From assembly GCF_020515695.1 (NCBI RefSeq), contig NZ_JAIWJA010000002.1, positions 310,001-374,000 on the forward strand: DNA of 64,000 nucleotides, read 5' to 3'. The notes under the pieces were generated by a model. It ran no database searches. It saw only the letters and a program-made list of their open reading frames with translations, and was not told the DNA's origin. This document shows positions 37,676 to 52,100 of the stretch, piece after piece (position 1 is the first letter of the stretch; each line of letters begins with the position of its first letter). This DNA comes from Pseudomonas sp. MWU16-30317. GTDB taxonomy: Bacteria > Pseudomonadota > Gammaproteobacteria > Pseudomonadales > Pseudomonadaceae. A program made the position numbers and the translations under genes.

Positions 37676-38158
37676 ATGTCCGTAATATATAGAAACACAT
37701 TCAGGAACGGAGTTGGAATGTGCCTGTTGGTCGCTGTTTTGACCGGTTGTGCAAACTCGAACGATTTGATGGGGAATATGAATACCTTCGGTGTCGGCGC
37801 GAAGAAATATGATATGGATTATCTGAATAAAACGCTTCTTGTGGGTAAAACCACCAAGGCCCAAGTCCTGGAGCTATTTGGAAAGCCGACAAGGGGCGGT
37901 TCGGACCTGAGTGCACAGAGCACCTGGACCTATGAAAAAAGCCAGGAAGGCCTCGAGAAGTATTTGAACATCGCCCACGGCTACGTACCGCAGGAGATGG
38001 GTCAGAAACTCTCGGCTGCCCAGTATCAGGTATTCAAGGCGCAAGTCGCGGTGAATGATGCCGGCACCTTGGCAGGCGGATCACCTGCCAGACAGGGGCT
38101 TAGCCTGGATATCTATTTCGATCACGATGTGGTCCAGGGCTTTAGCGTGCCCCAATAG
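37676..38158 (+). CDS. Small lipoprotein, BamE/SmpA-like fold
   Basis: A 160-residue lipoprotein. The signal peptide ends in the lipobox VLTGC (Cys25). The mature part has LLVGKTTKAQVLELFGKPT, the pattern of BamE/SmpA/OmlA and related small envelope proteins in which a helix pair ends with 'GKP', followed by a beta-sheet (STWTYEKS, LSLDIYFDHDVVQGFSV). It is unlikely to be BamE itself, which is normally near fur; its role is unknown. AAGG lies eight bases before the ATG at 37676; an ATG five codons earlier is the alternative. A small inverted pair (GCTATAG/CTATAGC) is seen upstream at 37577-37600. Confidence 0.75.
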   Translation: MSVIYRNTFRNGVGMCLLVAVLTGCANSNDLMGNMNTFGVGAKKYDMDYLNKTLLVGKTTKAQVLELFGKPTRGGSDLSAQSTWTYEKSQEGLEKYLNIAHGYVPQEMGQKLSAAQYQVFKAQVAVNDAGTLAGGSPARQGLSLDIYFDHDVVQGFSVPQ

Positions 38159-38184
38159 TGGCCCGTTTGCCGCCGCTGCCCACT

Positions 38185-38790
38185 TCAGCCACCAATCACC
38201 GAATACTTGACCGCTGCTGCCGCCCGCGATTTCACGTTGAGACTGCGCAGCAGCGATGACACATGGATGCGCACGGTGAAGGGCGAAATCGCCAGCGCCT
38301 TGGCGATTTCCTTGTTGGTCTTGCCTTCTGCAATCAGCCGCAACACATCTTGCTGGCGCGGCGTGAGCACATTGGTTTCCAATGGCAGCAGGCCGGAGGG
38401 GGCAAATTTCACCAGCACTTCACCCTGGCGGATTGCCAGGAGCGCCTCAGCGATTTCATCGGTGGTGATGTTCTTGCCGATAAAGCCATCGACGCCGAGC
38501 GCCATGATTTTTTCGATCAGCGCAGGGTCGTCCACCATCGACATCACGATCAGCGTGGTACTCCGCAACTGTTGACGTAATTGCGCCAGGTCGGCGAGGC
38601 AGGTCAGGCCGGGAAAGCGCAGGTCCAGAATCAGGGTGTCGATTTCCTCTGCGCTGTGGAGGGCGGCTTGCACACTCGGGAAGTCACCGACTTGTTGCAA
38701 TTGTGCCTCGGGCATCAGGCGTTGGACGGTGCGCATCATGGCTTCGCGAAACAATGGGTGGTCGTCAGCAATTATTATTTTACATGGCAT
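38185..38790 (-). CDS. LuxR/NarL-family response regulator
   Basis: A 201-residue regulator with an N-terminal receiver (acidic pair in [10 protein letters not shown], phosphoacceptor Asp56 in LILDLRFPG, Lys in [11 protein letters not shown]) and a C-terminal LuxR helix-turn-helix ([25 protein letters not shown]). It diverges from a hybrid histidine kinase at 38900, and the two are the natural partners. The linker is short. The target genes are unknown; the adjacent BamE-like lipoprotein converges on it and need not be controlled by it. Confidence 0.9.
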   Translation of the reverse strand: MPCKIIIADDHPLFREAMMRTVQRLMPEAQLQQVGDFPSVQAALHSAEEIDTLILDLRFPGLTCLADLAQLRQQLRSTTLIVMSMVDDPALIEKIMALGVDGFIGKNITTDEIAEALLAIRQGEVLVKFAPSGLLPLETNVLTPRQQDVLRLIAEGKTNKEIAKALAISPFTVRIHVSSLLRSLNVKSRAAAAVKYSVIGG

Positions 38791-38899
38791 TCATTGCCCT
38801 CCTGGGCCGTCCTCTGCTGATAGTTCAAGTCGGCGTGCCGATAAGCGGCTGGATACTGAATGGTACGGATACTTAAAATAACAATATAAGGAGATTCCC

Positions 38900-40540
38900 A
38901 TGGCTTTTGAAAAAAGCGCGGAGCTCGATCAGGCCAACTTTCGAATCATCGTGACATTGGTGGCCATTGTATATGTTGGCGCTTTAGGATTTCTGCCTGG
39001 GCACAGGATGGAAACCTATCTTCCAATTATTATGTATTGCTTGTTGTTTCTAATTGCCTCTGTGGCGTTTCGCTATGTCATCGCCCATTGGCCCGGGCAT
39101 TATCCGCTGCGCCGCGTTCTAGGTATGGTCCACGACTACACCGGCACTTCGTTCGGCCTGGTCGTCGGAGGAGAGGCCGCACTGGCGCTGTACGCCGTGA
39201 TCGTGTGGGTCAACCTGGGAAACGGCATGCGTTTCGGCTCGCGCTACCTGGCGATTGCCACTGGCTTGGCGTTGCTCGCGCTGGTCGTCGTCTATTGCCT
39301 GACACCCTATTGGCAAGCGCAGCCCTTCATGGTGCTGATGCTGATGGTGACCAGCACGGTGATCCCCGGTTATGCCCATCTGCTCTTGAAGCGTACCCGC
39401 AAGGCCTCGGAACAGGCCGCTGCCGCCAACCGGGAGAAGTCGCGCTTCCTGGCCCAGGCCAGCCATGACTTGCGCCAGCCGATTCACTCCATCGGGCTGT
39501 TCACTGCCTGCCTGCGCGAGGCGCGGCTGGGCGATGACGAGCGGCGGCTGGTGGATAGCATCGACCGCTCCCTGCTCAACGTGTCCCAGCTGTTTCGCTC
39601 GATTCTCGATCTCTATACCCTCGACAATGACCGCGTGCAGCCCAGGCTTCGGGCGGTGCACCTGGGGGAGCTACTGAACGAGCTGGTGCGCCAGAACGCC
39701 GAGGCTGCGCGTTGGGCGGGTGTGGAAGTACGCTTGCGGCCCTGTGCCCATTGGGTTCGGGTGGATGCAACGTTGGTGTCCACCATGGTCCAGAACGTCC
39801 TGTCCAACTGCTTCAAATATGGCGCCGGGCGACCCGTCCTGATCGGCGTGCGCCAGCGGGGCGGTACGGTGGCAATCATGGTCCACGACCGCGGCAGGGG
39901 GATTGCCCAGGCGGACCTGGCGAAAGTGTTCGAAGAGTTCTATCGGGTCCGACAGCGGCGCGACACTGATGTTGAAGGCGTCGGCCTGGGGCTCTCGATC
40001 GTCAAGCGCCTCGGACAGTTGATGGGCGTGGAGGTAGCCATTCGTTCACGCCTGGGCCGGGGCACGTCAATTTGTTTCTCAGGCTTGCCGCTGACGCGTG
40101 AGCCGGTACCACTTCTCCATCGCGAATCCCCCCAGCAGGCCGGACTGTTGACGGGCCTGAAGGTGTGCCTGATCGAGGATGACCGCAACGTGTTGCTCGC
40201 GACCCAGGCCCTGCTGGAGCGCTGGGGATGCTCGGTGCAGGCAGCCTTGAGTGATGAGAACCTGAACAGCGATTGCGATGTCATCATCGCCGACTACGAC
40301 TTGGGTGCCCATGCCACCGGCATCGAATGTATTGACCAGCTTCGCGAGCAACGTGGCTGGGCGGTGCCGGCGCTGATGCTCACCGGGCACGACATCGAGA
40401 CGCTTCAAGCGCAGTTGCACGGCCGCCAGATCACTCTGCTTTGCAAACCCGTGCGACCCGCAGAGCTGCGCGTTACCTTGCGCGACCTCGCTCACAGCTC
40501 ACCTCGCCAATATCGGTCGAAGGCCTCGGTTGCCCCTTAG
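38900..40540 (+). CDS. Hybrid sensor histidine kinase with receiver domain
   Basis: A 546-residue membrane kinase. The N-terminal 165 residues hold about six hydrophobic helices with short loops, so the signal is probably sensed in the membrane. The H box has His189 (ASHDLRQPIHSIG), then N (VLSNCFKYG), G1 (DRGRGI) and G2 (GVGLGLSIVKRL) boxes. A C-terminal receiver (about 415-530) has its Asp in IIADYDLG and a Lys in LLCKPV. AAGGAG precedes the ATG. The DLRQP form of the H box is typical of kinases paired with LuxR-type regulators, in agreement with the divergent gene. Confidence 0.9.
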   Translation: MAFEKSAELDQANFRIIVTLVAIVYVGALGFLPGHRMETYLPIIMYCLLFLIASVAFRYVIAHWPGHYPLRRVLGMVHDYTGTSFGLVVGGEAALALYAVIVWVNLGNGMRFGSRYLAIATGLALLALVVVYCLTPYWQAQPFMVLMLMVTSTVIPGYAHLLLKRTRKASEQAAAANREKSRFLAQASHDLRQPIHSIGLFTACLREARLGDDERRLVDSIDRSLLNVSQLFRSILDLYTLDNDRVQPRLRAVHLGELLNELVRQNAEAARWAGVEVRLRPCAHWVRVDATLVSTMVQNVLSNCFKYGAGRPVLIGVRQRGGTVAIMVHDRGRGIAQADLAKVFEEFYRVRQRRDTDVEGVGLGLSIVKRLGQLMGVEVAIRSRLGRGTSICFSGLPLTREPVPLLHRESPQQAGLLTGLKVCLIEDDRNVLLATQALLERWGCSVQAALSDENLNSDCDVIIADYDLGAHATGIECIDQLREQRGWAVPALMLTGHDIETLQAQLHGRQITLLCKPVRPAELRVTLRDLAHSSPRQYRSKASVAP

Positions 40541-40579
40541 CCCAGCCGAATGCTGGCTACATCGCGGCCAGTCGAGCCA

Positions 40580-40867
40580 TTATTGCTTGGTGCATTGCGC
40601 GCCCATGCCCATGCCCATCGAGCCGAGAGCAACCATGGCCCCACTCGGCAGTTCACAGGCGTAATCGCCGGTCGCTGTCTTGGCCGTGAAATAGGTAGTG
40701 CTGCTGTCGTTGCGTACGTTCGAGATGTGGCTTATCGGCTTGCCAATGCTGGTTTGGGCCCTGCTTTTGAGGTCGTCTTCAGTCGGTTTGATGACTTGGC
40801 AGCCGGCCAGGCCGAGCATTAATGTGCCGAGGAAAGCAAGGGAGTGGGCGGTGCGAAATGGCTTCAT
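40580..40867 (-). CDS. Small lipoprotein of unknown function
   Basis: A 95-residue lipoprotein with signal peptide and lipobox GLAGC (Cys23). The mature part contains TYFTAKTATGDYACELPSG and a glycine/methionine-rich end (GSMGMGMGAQC) with two further cysteines that could form a disulfide. I do not recognise a named family. It stands alone, convergent with the hybrid kinase gene. Confidence 0.7.
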   Translation of the reverse strand: MKPFRTAHSLAFLGTLMLGLAGCQVIKPTEDDLKSRAQTSIGKPISHISNVRNDSSTTYFTAKTATGDYACELPSGAMVALGSMGMGMGAQCTKQ

Positions 40868-41022
40868 AGGTACCTTTAGGTGGATGCGAAAAATGCCCGC
40901 AGATTTAATGACGAAGGCACCTGGCGAGCAATTAGGGCGGATGTGCTAATGGCGTGTTGACCACATAAATGCCTTGAGCAAGCGCTTTGCGATAAGTCCC
41001 GTACTTTTCTTTCAATAAACCT

Positions 41023-41034
41023 GCCTACGTAGGC
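41023..41034. promoter_or_regulatory. Perfect 12-bp palindrome, possible operator
   Basis: GCCTACGTAGGC lies about 113 bases before the multicopper oxidase start in a 279-base gap that otherwise holds no gene. The regulator is unknown. Confidence 0.35.
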
Positions 41035-41052
41035 TTTCCTGCTACAAATTGT

Positions 41053-41071
41053 TTCAATGCGAATCATTCCC
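41053..41071 (+). promoter_or_regulatory. Weak Fur-box-like site
   Basis: The 19 bases around CAATGCGAATCATTCC match the Fur consensus GATAATGATAATCATTATC at about 12 of 19 positions, including AATG and AATCATT. It is upstream of the multicopper oxidase gene. By-eye match only. Confidence 0.35.
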
Positions 41072-41146
41072 TGATGGCCGGTGTATCTTGTTCGCCCTTT
41101 ATGCCCATCCGGGGCGCCATGTCGTCGCCATCAGGAATATCCGCTC

Positions 41147-42532
41147 ATGTCTGTTACCCGCCGCCAAATTCTCACGGGCGTGGCCGGCCTTGCTGTGGTC
41201 GGGGTGACTGCGGGCGGGCTGGGGCGTTATTGGCTGGGGCGTTCCGATCCTGAGGTCGGGCACGACTATCAGCTGATTGCCGCACCGCTGGACGTCGAGT
41301 TGGTACCGGGGCATACCACCCAGGCTTGGGCGTTCGGGCCGAGTGCGCCGGGCACTGAACTGCGCGCGAGGCAGGGCGACTGGCTGCGGGTGCGATTCAT
41401 CAATCGGCTGCCGGTCGAAACGACCATCCATTGGCACGGCATCCGCTTGCCGCTGGAAATGGACGGGGTGCCTTATGTCTCCCAGTTACCGGTCAAACCG
41501 GGCGAATTCTTCGACTATCGCTTCCGCGTGCCGGATGCTGGCAGCTATTGGTACCACCCCCATGTTGCCAGCAGCGAAGAACTGGGGCGCGGGTTGGTGG
41601 GGCCGTTGATCATAGAAGAGCGCGAACCTACAGGTTTCGCTCACGAGCGTACCGTAAGCCTGAAGAACTGGCACGTGGACGAGCAGGGGGCCTTCCTGCC
41701 TTTCAGTATTGCCCGCGAAGCGGCTCGCAATGGCACGCTGGGACGCCTGTCCAGCGTCAACGGCGTGCATCTGGGCGTCGTCGACTTGCCGGCGGGCGAG
41801 GTGGTGCGGGTCCGCCTGCTCAATCTGGATAACACCGCCACGTACAGGATCAATCTCAGAGGCCAGTTCGAGGCGCGGATCTACGCGCTGGACGGCAACC
41901 CGATAGAACCACGCGATCTGGACAAGGAGTATTGGCTCGGCCCCGGCATGCGCATCGATCTGGCCATTCGCGCGCCGGCGGCCGGCGAGGTGATCGCCCT
42001 GCGCGATGGCCCGGTGCGGCTGGGCACGTTTCGGGTGGTCGCACCGGTCGAGCACTCGGCTACCACCCGCGACTGGCCGCCAGCGTTGCCGGCCAATCCG
42101 GTATCCGAGCCGGACCTGTCCAATGCCGAAAAACTCAACTTCAACTTCGAATGGGTTGGCTCCGTCTCGGTAGATACCGATAATGGTCGCCCGCCCAGCC
42201 TCTGGCAGATCAATGGCCAGGCCTGGGATATCACCGACAAGACCTGCGCCGATCGCCCCATCGCGCGCTTGGTCAAAGGCAACAGCTACATCCTCGAATT
42301 GAAGAACATGACCCAGTACCAGCATCCCATCCACCTGCACGGCATGAGTTTCAAGGTGATCGCATCCAATCGCCATGAAGTCATTCCGTACTTCACCGAT
42401 ACCTACCTGCTGGGTCGCAACGAGCGCGCCCAGGTGGCATTGGTGGCGGATAACCCGGGGACCTGGATGTTTCACTGCCATGTGATCGACCATATGGAAA
42501 CCGGCCTGATGGCCGCGATCGAGGTGGCCTGA
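41147..42532 (+). CDS. Periplasmic multicopper oxidase
   Basis: A 461-residue three-cupredoxin-domain oxidase. The N-terminus has a Tat-type TRRQIL followed by a hydrophobic stretch (about 11-28), so it is probably exported folded with copper. All copper-binding motifs are present: HWHG (domain 1), WYHPH, HPIHLHG, and HCHVIDHMETGLM at the C-terminus, which supply the type 1, 2 and 3 sites. Family members oxidise Cu(I), Fe(II), Mn(II) or phenolics; which one applies here is unclear. AGGAAT precedes the ATG. Its stop overlaps the tadA start by one base, an odd partnership that is probably just transcriptional. Confidence 0.88.
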   Translation: MSVTRRQILTGVAGLAVVGVTAGGLGRYWLGRSDPEVGHDYQLIAAPLDVELVPGHTTQAWAFGPSAPGTELRARQGDWLRVRFINRLPVETTIHWHGIRLPLEMDGVPYVSQLPVKPGEFFDYRFRVPDAGSYWYHPHVASSEELGRGLVGPLIIEEREPTGFAHERTVSLKNWHVDEQGAFLPFSIAREAARNGTLGRLSSVNGVHLGVVDLPAGEVVRVRLLNLDNTATYRINLRGQFEARIYALDGNPIEPRDLDKEYWLGPGMRIDLAIRAPAAGEVIALRDGPVRLGTFRVVAPVEHSATTRDWPPALPANPVSEPDLSNAEKLNFNFEWVGSVSVDTDNGRPPSLWQINGQAWDITDKTCADRPIARLVKGNSYILELKNMTQYQHPIHLHGMSFKVIASNRHEVIPYFTDTYLLGRNERAQVALVADNPGTWMFHCHVIDHMETGLMAAIEVA

Positions 42533-43014
42533 TGCGTCAGCCATTGATCGTCGACCGCAGCCGCGACCGGGATTTCATGCTCGAGGCGTTGGCCTTGGCC
42601 GCCCAGGGCGCAGCGCTGGGTGAGGTGCCCGTGGGGGCAGTGCTGGTGCAGAACGGCGAAATCGTTGGCCGTGGTTTCAACTGCCCCATCAGCGGCAGCG
42701 ATCCCAGCGCCCATGCCGAGATGGTCGCCATCCGCAACGCCGCCCAGTCGGTGCAGAACTATCGGCTGCCGGGCAGTACACTTTACGTCACGCTGGAACC
42801 TTGCAGCATGTGCGCCGGATTGATCGTGCATTCACGAATCGCGCGAGTGGTGTACGGCGCGCTCGAGCCCAAGGCGGGGATCGTGCAGAGCCAGGGACAG
42901 TTCTTCAGCCAAGGCTTTCTGAACCATCGGGTGGTGGTTGAGGGGGGGGTGTTGGCGCAGGAGTGTGGGGCGATTTTGAGTGAGTTCTTCAAGGCCCGTC
43001 GCGCGAAGCTCTAG
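42532..43014 (+). CDS. tadA: tRNA-specific adenosine deaminase
   Basis: A 160-residue zinc deaminase that converts A34 to inosine in tRNA-Arg(ACG). The zinc and proton-shuttle motif HAEMVAI and the PCSMCAG motif supply His, Cys and Cys ligands and the catalytic Glu. The length fits TadA. The ATG overlaps the oxidase stop by one base. It converges on mltF. Confidence 0.93.
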   Translation: MRQPLIVDRSRDRDFMLEALALAAQGAALGEVPVGAVLVQNGEIVGRGFNCPISGSDPSAHAEMVAIRNAAQSVQNYRLPGSTLYVTLEPCSMCAGLIVHSRIARVVYGALEPKAGIVQSQGQFFSQGFLNHRVVVEGGVLAQECGAILSEFFKARRAKL

Positions 43015-43025
43015 GCGCTGGCCAA

Positions 43026-44558
<1,533 letters not shown>

Positions 44559-44586
44559 TCAGTTGCGTGAGCCCCTGATGCTACAA

Positions 44587-44656
44587 CTGTGGGAGCGGGC
44601 TCTGCCCGCCAAGCTTCTGAGGCATAAAAGCTCGCGGGCAGAGCCCGCTCCCACAG
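44587..44656. repeat. REP palindrome, perfect 23-bp arms
   Basis: CTGTGGGAGCGGGCTCTGCC then CGC at 44587-44609 is the exact reverse complement of 44634-44656. The spacer is 24 bases. This version has GGGCTCTGCCC in the core, a third sequence subfamily in the window. Confidence 0.9.
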
Positions 44657-44765
44657 GGGCCGACACGCGGATTGGTACTGCGACACCGTTTCGGGTGCCG
44701 TGAGCAACGGTTTAGGCTAGAATGCACGGCCTCAAAGCACACCCCTTCTCGAGGCTGTCCCGAAG

Positions 44766-48665
<3,900 letters not shown>

Positions 48666-48668
48666 GGC

Positions 48669-48980
48669 GTGTACAAGCTGGCCTTTTTCGTTCCGCCCAG
48701 CCATCTGGAGGCCGTCAAACAGGCGGTCTTCACGGCTGGCGGGGGACGCCTCGGTGCCTATGACCAGTGTTGCTGGCAGGTGCTGGGGGAGGGCCAGTTC
48801 CGGCCACTGGACGGCAGCCAGCCGTTCATTGGCCAAAGCGGCATCGTCGAAAAACTCGTGGAGTGGAAGGTCGAGCTGGTGGTCGATGAAGGCATGATTG
48901 CCGACGTCGTCACCGCGCTCAAGGCTGCCCATCCCTACGAGACGCCGGCCTATGAGGTGTGGCGGCTCGAAAGTTTTTGA
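48669..48980 (+). CDS. YqfO/NIF3-type CutA-like domain protein
   Basis: A 103-residue protein that matches the small alpha/beta domain inserted in NIF3/YqfO proteins, recognised by MYKLAFFVPPSHLEAVKQAVFT, GAYDQCCWQ and AHPYETPAYEV. This domain has the CutA/PII-like ferredoxin fold. In Pseudomonas it is commonly a free-standing gene; its function is unknown. GTG is the only reasonable start, three bases after the purL stop, so it is probably transcribed with purL. Confidence 0.8.
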   Translation: MYKLAFFVPPSHLEAVKQAVFTAGGGRLGAYDQCCWQVLGEGQFRPLDGSQPFIGQSGIVEKLVEWKVELVVDEGMIADVVTALKAAHPYETPAYEVWRLESF

Positions 48981-49010
48981 TACGCGATAATCCTGCTCCA
49001 TGGCTACTGG

Positions 49011-49093
49011 CGCCTTCGCGGGCGAGCCTGGCTCTCACAGTGCAGAGACCTTGAGTCGTATGCCTGTGGGAGCACAGCTTGCTGGCGAAGCGG
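49011..49093. repeat. Imperfect REP inverted repeat
   Basis: CGCCTTCGCGGGCGAGCCTG then GCTCTCACAG faces CTGTGGGAGCACAGCTTGCT then GGCGAAGCGG. Arms pair with several mismatches. The repeat ends 27 bases from the stop of the tpsA gene. Confidence 0.75.
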
Positions 49094-49119
49094 CCGGGCC
49101 GGCTGCCGCGATAACTGCA

Positions 49120-52100
49120 CTAAGGCTGCTGTACAGTCGCTTTGAGCTGCTGCGTCTCGCTATGCCCACCCCCTCGAACCAGGCCTAGATTGACCCCGTT
49201 CTCGGTGTCCTTGCCGAATGAATCCTTCAACCCCTTCACCAGATCCAGCGGTGCATTCGAACCGTTGATGCCGGCTTCTGCCCGATAGTCCTGACCGCTG
49301 AGGTCGGTCTTCTTCACTGCACCATCACCCAACTCGACACTGCTCGCAGTCAGGCTCGCACCCGTCAGTGTGGTGTTGCCTTGCACCTGCAGATCGATGT
49401 TCCGGGTCGCCGTCAATGCGGTGGCCTGGAGTGCGGTATTGCGATGTTGCTCCACGACATCGATGCCGACCGAAGGGGTTATGTTCGGGTCGATTTTCGA
49501 CAGCCGCTTGCCAGCGGCTTCCTGCACCTTGGCACCAAAAGGCCCGGCCAGCGAGGTGGCGCCGTTGACCAGCCCTTGGGGGTTCTTCTCCCGGCTGAGT
49601 TTCAGGTCGACATTCACTGCCAGGCCGTCGACCTGGTCCTGGCGAGTTTCGACGTGCAGGTCGCCGCCGACAGTGCCGGTGATATTCCCCGCCTCCAGGT
49701 TGGCGCCGGCCAGTCGTGTGTCGTCAGCGCTATTGATCATCAGTGAGTCGGCCTTCAGCCGAGCGTTGCTATGGGTCGTGCTATCCAGTTGCTCCAGCCC
49801 CAGCTTTACTCGGCCGTAGACGCCTGAAGTATCGGCACTCGGGGCAGCGGGGTTGCTTTTGCTGTTGGCGCCAGCGCCAACGGCCATGTCGATATTGTCG
49901 CGATGGTCACTGGACTGCGCTGACTCGATCAGCACGCCGCCGTTGCTGGCGTCGACCTGCAGAGCCTGGGTGGTGGCTTGCAGGCCCTGCAGGTGCACTG
50001 CGTCGTCCGCCTTGGCGGCACTGGCGAAAGTGATGCCGTCGCGACCTTGGAACTCGGCGTTGTGAGAAGTCTGCGCCTGTTCGTCGACCCGCGCTGTAGT
50101 GAATGCCCCCCCCAGGCCGCCACCTTTGCCGCCTGCAGTCGGATTGCCGGAAGCGGTGATTTGCAGCGCGCCACCCATGCCTGAGCCTTTGGCTTCATGG
50201 GTGTCGGTGCTGGGCAAAACCTGCACCCGGCCATTCGCTTGCAGATCGATGCTGGCCGCTGGCTGCTGCGCGCTGCCAATGCGTGTGCCTTCGAGGCGCA
50301 GGTCATCCTCGCTTTTCAGGCGTACCTTGCCGGTCGTGTCGATCTGCGTGATCCGAGCCTGAGCGTCCTGAGTGTGGCTTTCCTTGCCATCAAGCTTGCT
50401 CAGCAGGCTCGCCGCTTTGCTGGCGCCCGGCGTCGTGCCGGCTTTCAGCTGACCGAAGCCGCCCAGGGATTGCTCGTCGACGCTCTGCCGGTCGTTGGCC
50501 TGAGGGGCCGAAAGTGTGCCGCCGCTGACGATCGAAACATCGCCCGAACCGCCGTTGATCCGCGTGCCCTCGTAGATCCCATTGGTGCCCAGCTGGATGG
50601 TGATGCCTTGCCGGCCGGTCAGGCTGCCCGGCACCGCGACTTGCTGGGTGGAGGCGTTGTTCATCGAGTCACCGACACTCAGGAGCTTGGCGTTGATATC
50701 GCTACCGGTGACGGTATCGACTCGTCCGGCGACCTCGACATTCCAGCGATCCAGGGTCTTTTGCTGCAGGTTGGCGGCCGCGAGCATCTGGTGTTCCTGG
50801 GCGATCATTTGGATCTTGCGGGCTTCATACTGGGAGGCCACATCGGTGACGGTACCCGGCACGTGCAGATCGATCACGTCGGCCTTGATCTGGGTGCCGC
50901 GCGCGGTTTTGGTGGATTCTTCGGCCTTGCGCTTCTGGTAACCGGCGGCGATGTCGATGCCCAGGCTCGGTGGGTCCATGGCGTCTTCGACGCCGTTCTG
51001 TTGCAGGCGGGTCTGTTCTTCGCCATTGACGGCCTTTTCTATCGGGCGAGTGATGTCCTTGTACTCGATGCTCAGGCCTGCCTTGCCTTCGAGGGTGACC
51101 TTGTCGGTGGTTTCGCGGGTCGTGTCGTACACCGCCTGGTTGTCGACCGTGCCAGCGTGCTCTTCATAGATGCCTTTGACGTCGATCCTGGCGCCGTGCT
51201 TTTGCACCAGGCCTGTGCCGTTGTCGGCAATGATCCGTGCAGTGCCGTTGATGTCCAGCTCGGTGGCTGCTGCCTGAGTACTGTTCTTGGTGACGCGCTC
51301 ATGTTCGTATTTGCCTACCGAAGCGCTGCCGACACGATCGATTCCGCCCTCGACGCGTACATAGCCGCCGGAAACCGTCCGCTCCTGTTCGCTGCTGTGT
51401 TCGGCATCGGTGCTGAGGAGTTTCACCGCCTTGCCGCTAATCTCGACATCCCCATCACGCGTCTTGAGTCTGGACGAGTCGACCACTAGCTCGTCGCCGG
51501 CCTTGAGTGTCAGGCTATTGCCCTCAAGCGCGCTGCCCTGCACCCTCTCGTCAACGGTATGAATGCTGTCGGTGTTCTTTTCCCAGCCGACTTGCCCGGC
51601 GAACTGCTTGCTCCCCGGCTTGCCATCTTCGGCGACCTTGGTCTCACCCGCCGACGCGACGTATCCGTGAGTCGTGCGGGTGTTCTTCTCGACGACTCGA
51701 TCCTTGACCGGCTCGATTTTCACATCACCCCCGGCTTCGATCGTCACTTTGCCGTCCGCGATCAGCGTTGAACCCTTGACGGCGATATCCTGGGACGCCA
51801 CGACCTGGAGATTGCTCTCGGCGCGCACTTCACTACTCTTGTTGAGCGTTTCTTCGCGCTCATGACGACGGTCGTCCTTGAACAGGCCGAACACCTTGCT
51901 GTTGTCCTTGCTGGTCTCGACCTTGCGAATGTTCTCGACACTCTCGATGAACACCCCGTCCTGCTTGCTGATCAACAGCGCGTCCTCGCTGCCTTTGACC
52001 TGACTGCCGCGCACGGCCAGCCGCTCCGTGTCGATGATCAGCTTGCCGCCGGCCTCCACCGTGCTGCCTTGGTGGGTCACGCGCTGGTCGCCATCCTTGG

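Noticed and set aside
48669..49120. A CdiI-type immunity gene next to the tpsA 3' end
   Set aside because: The nearest gene is on the other strand and is a YqfO/NIF3-like domain protein linked to purL; the rest is REP sequence.
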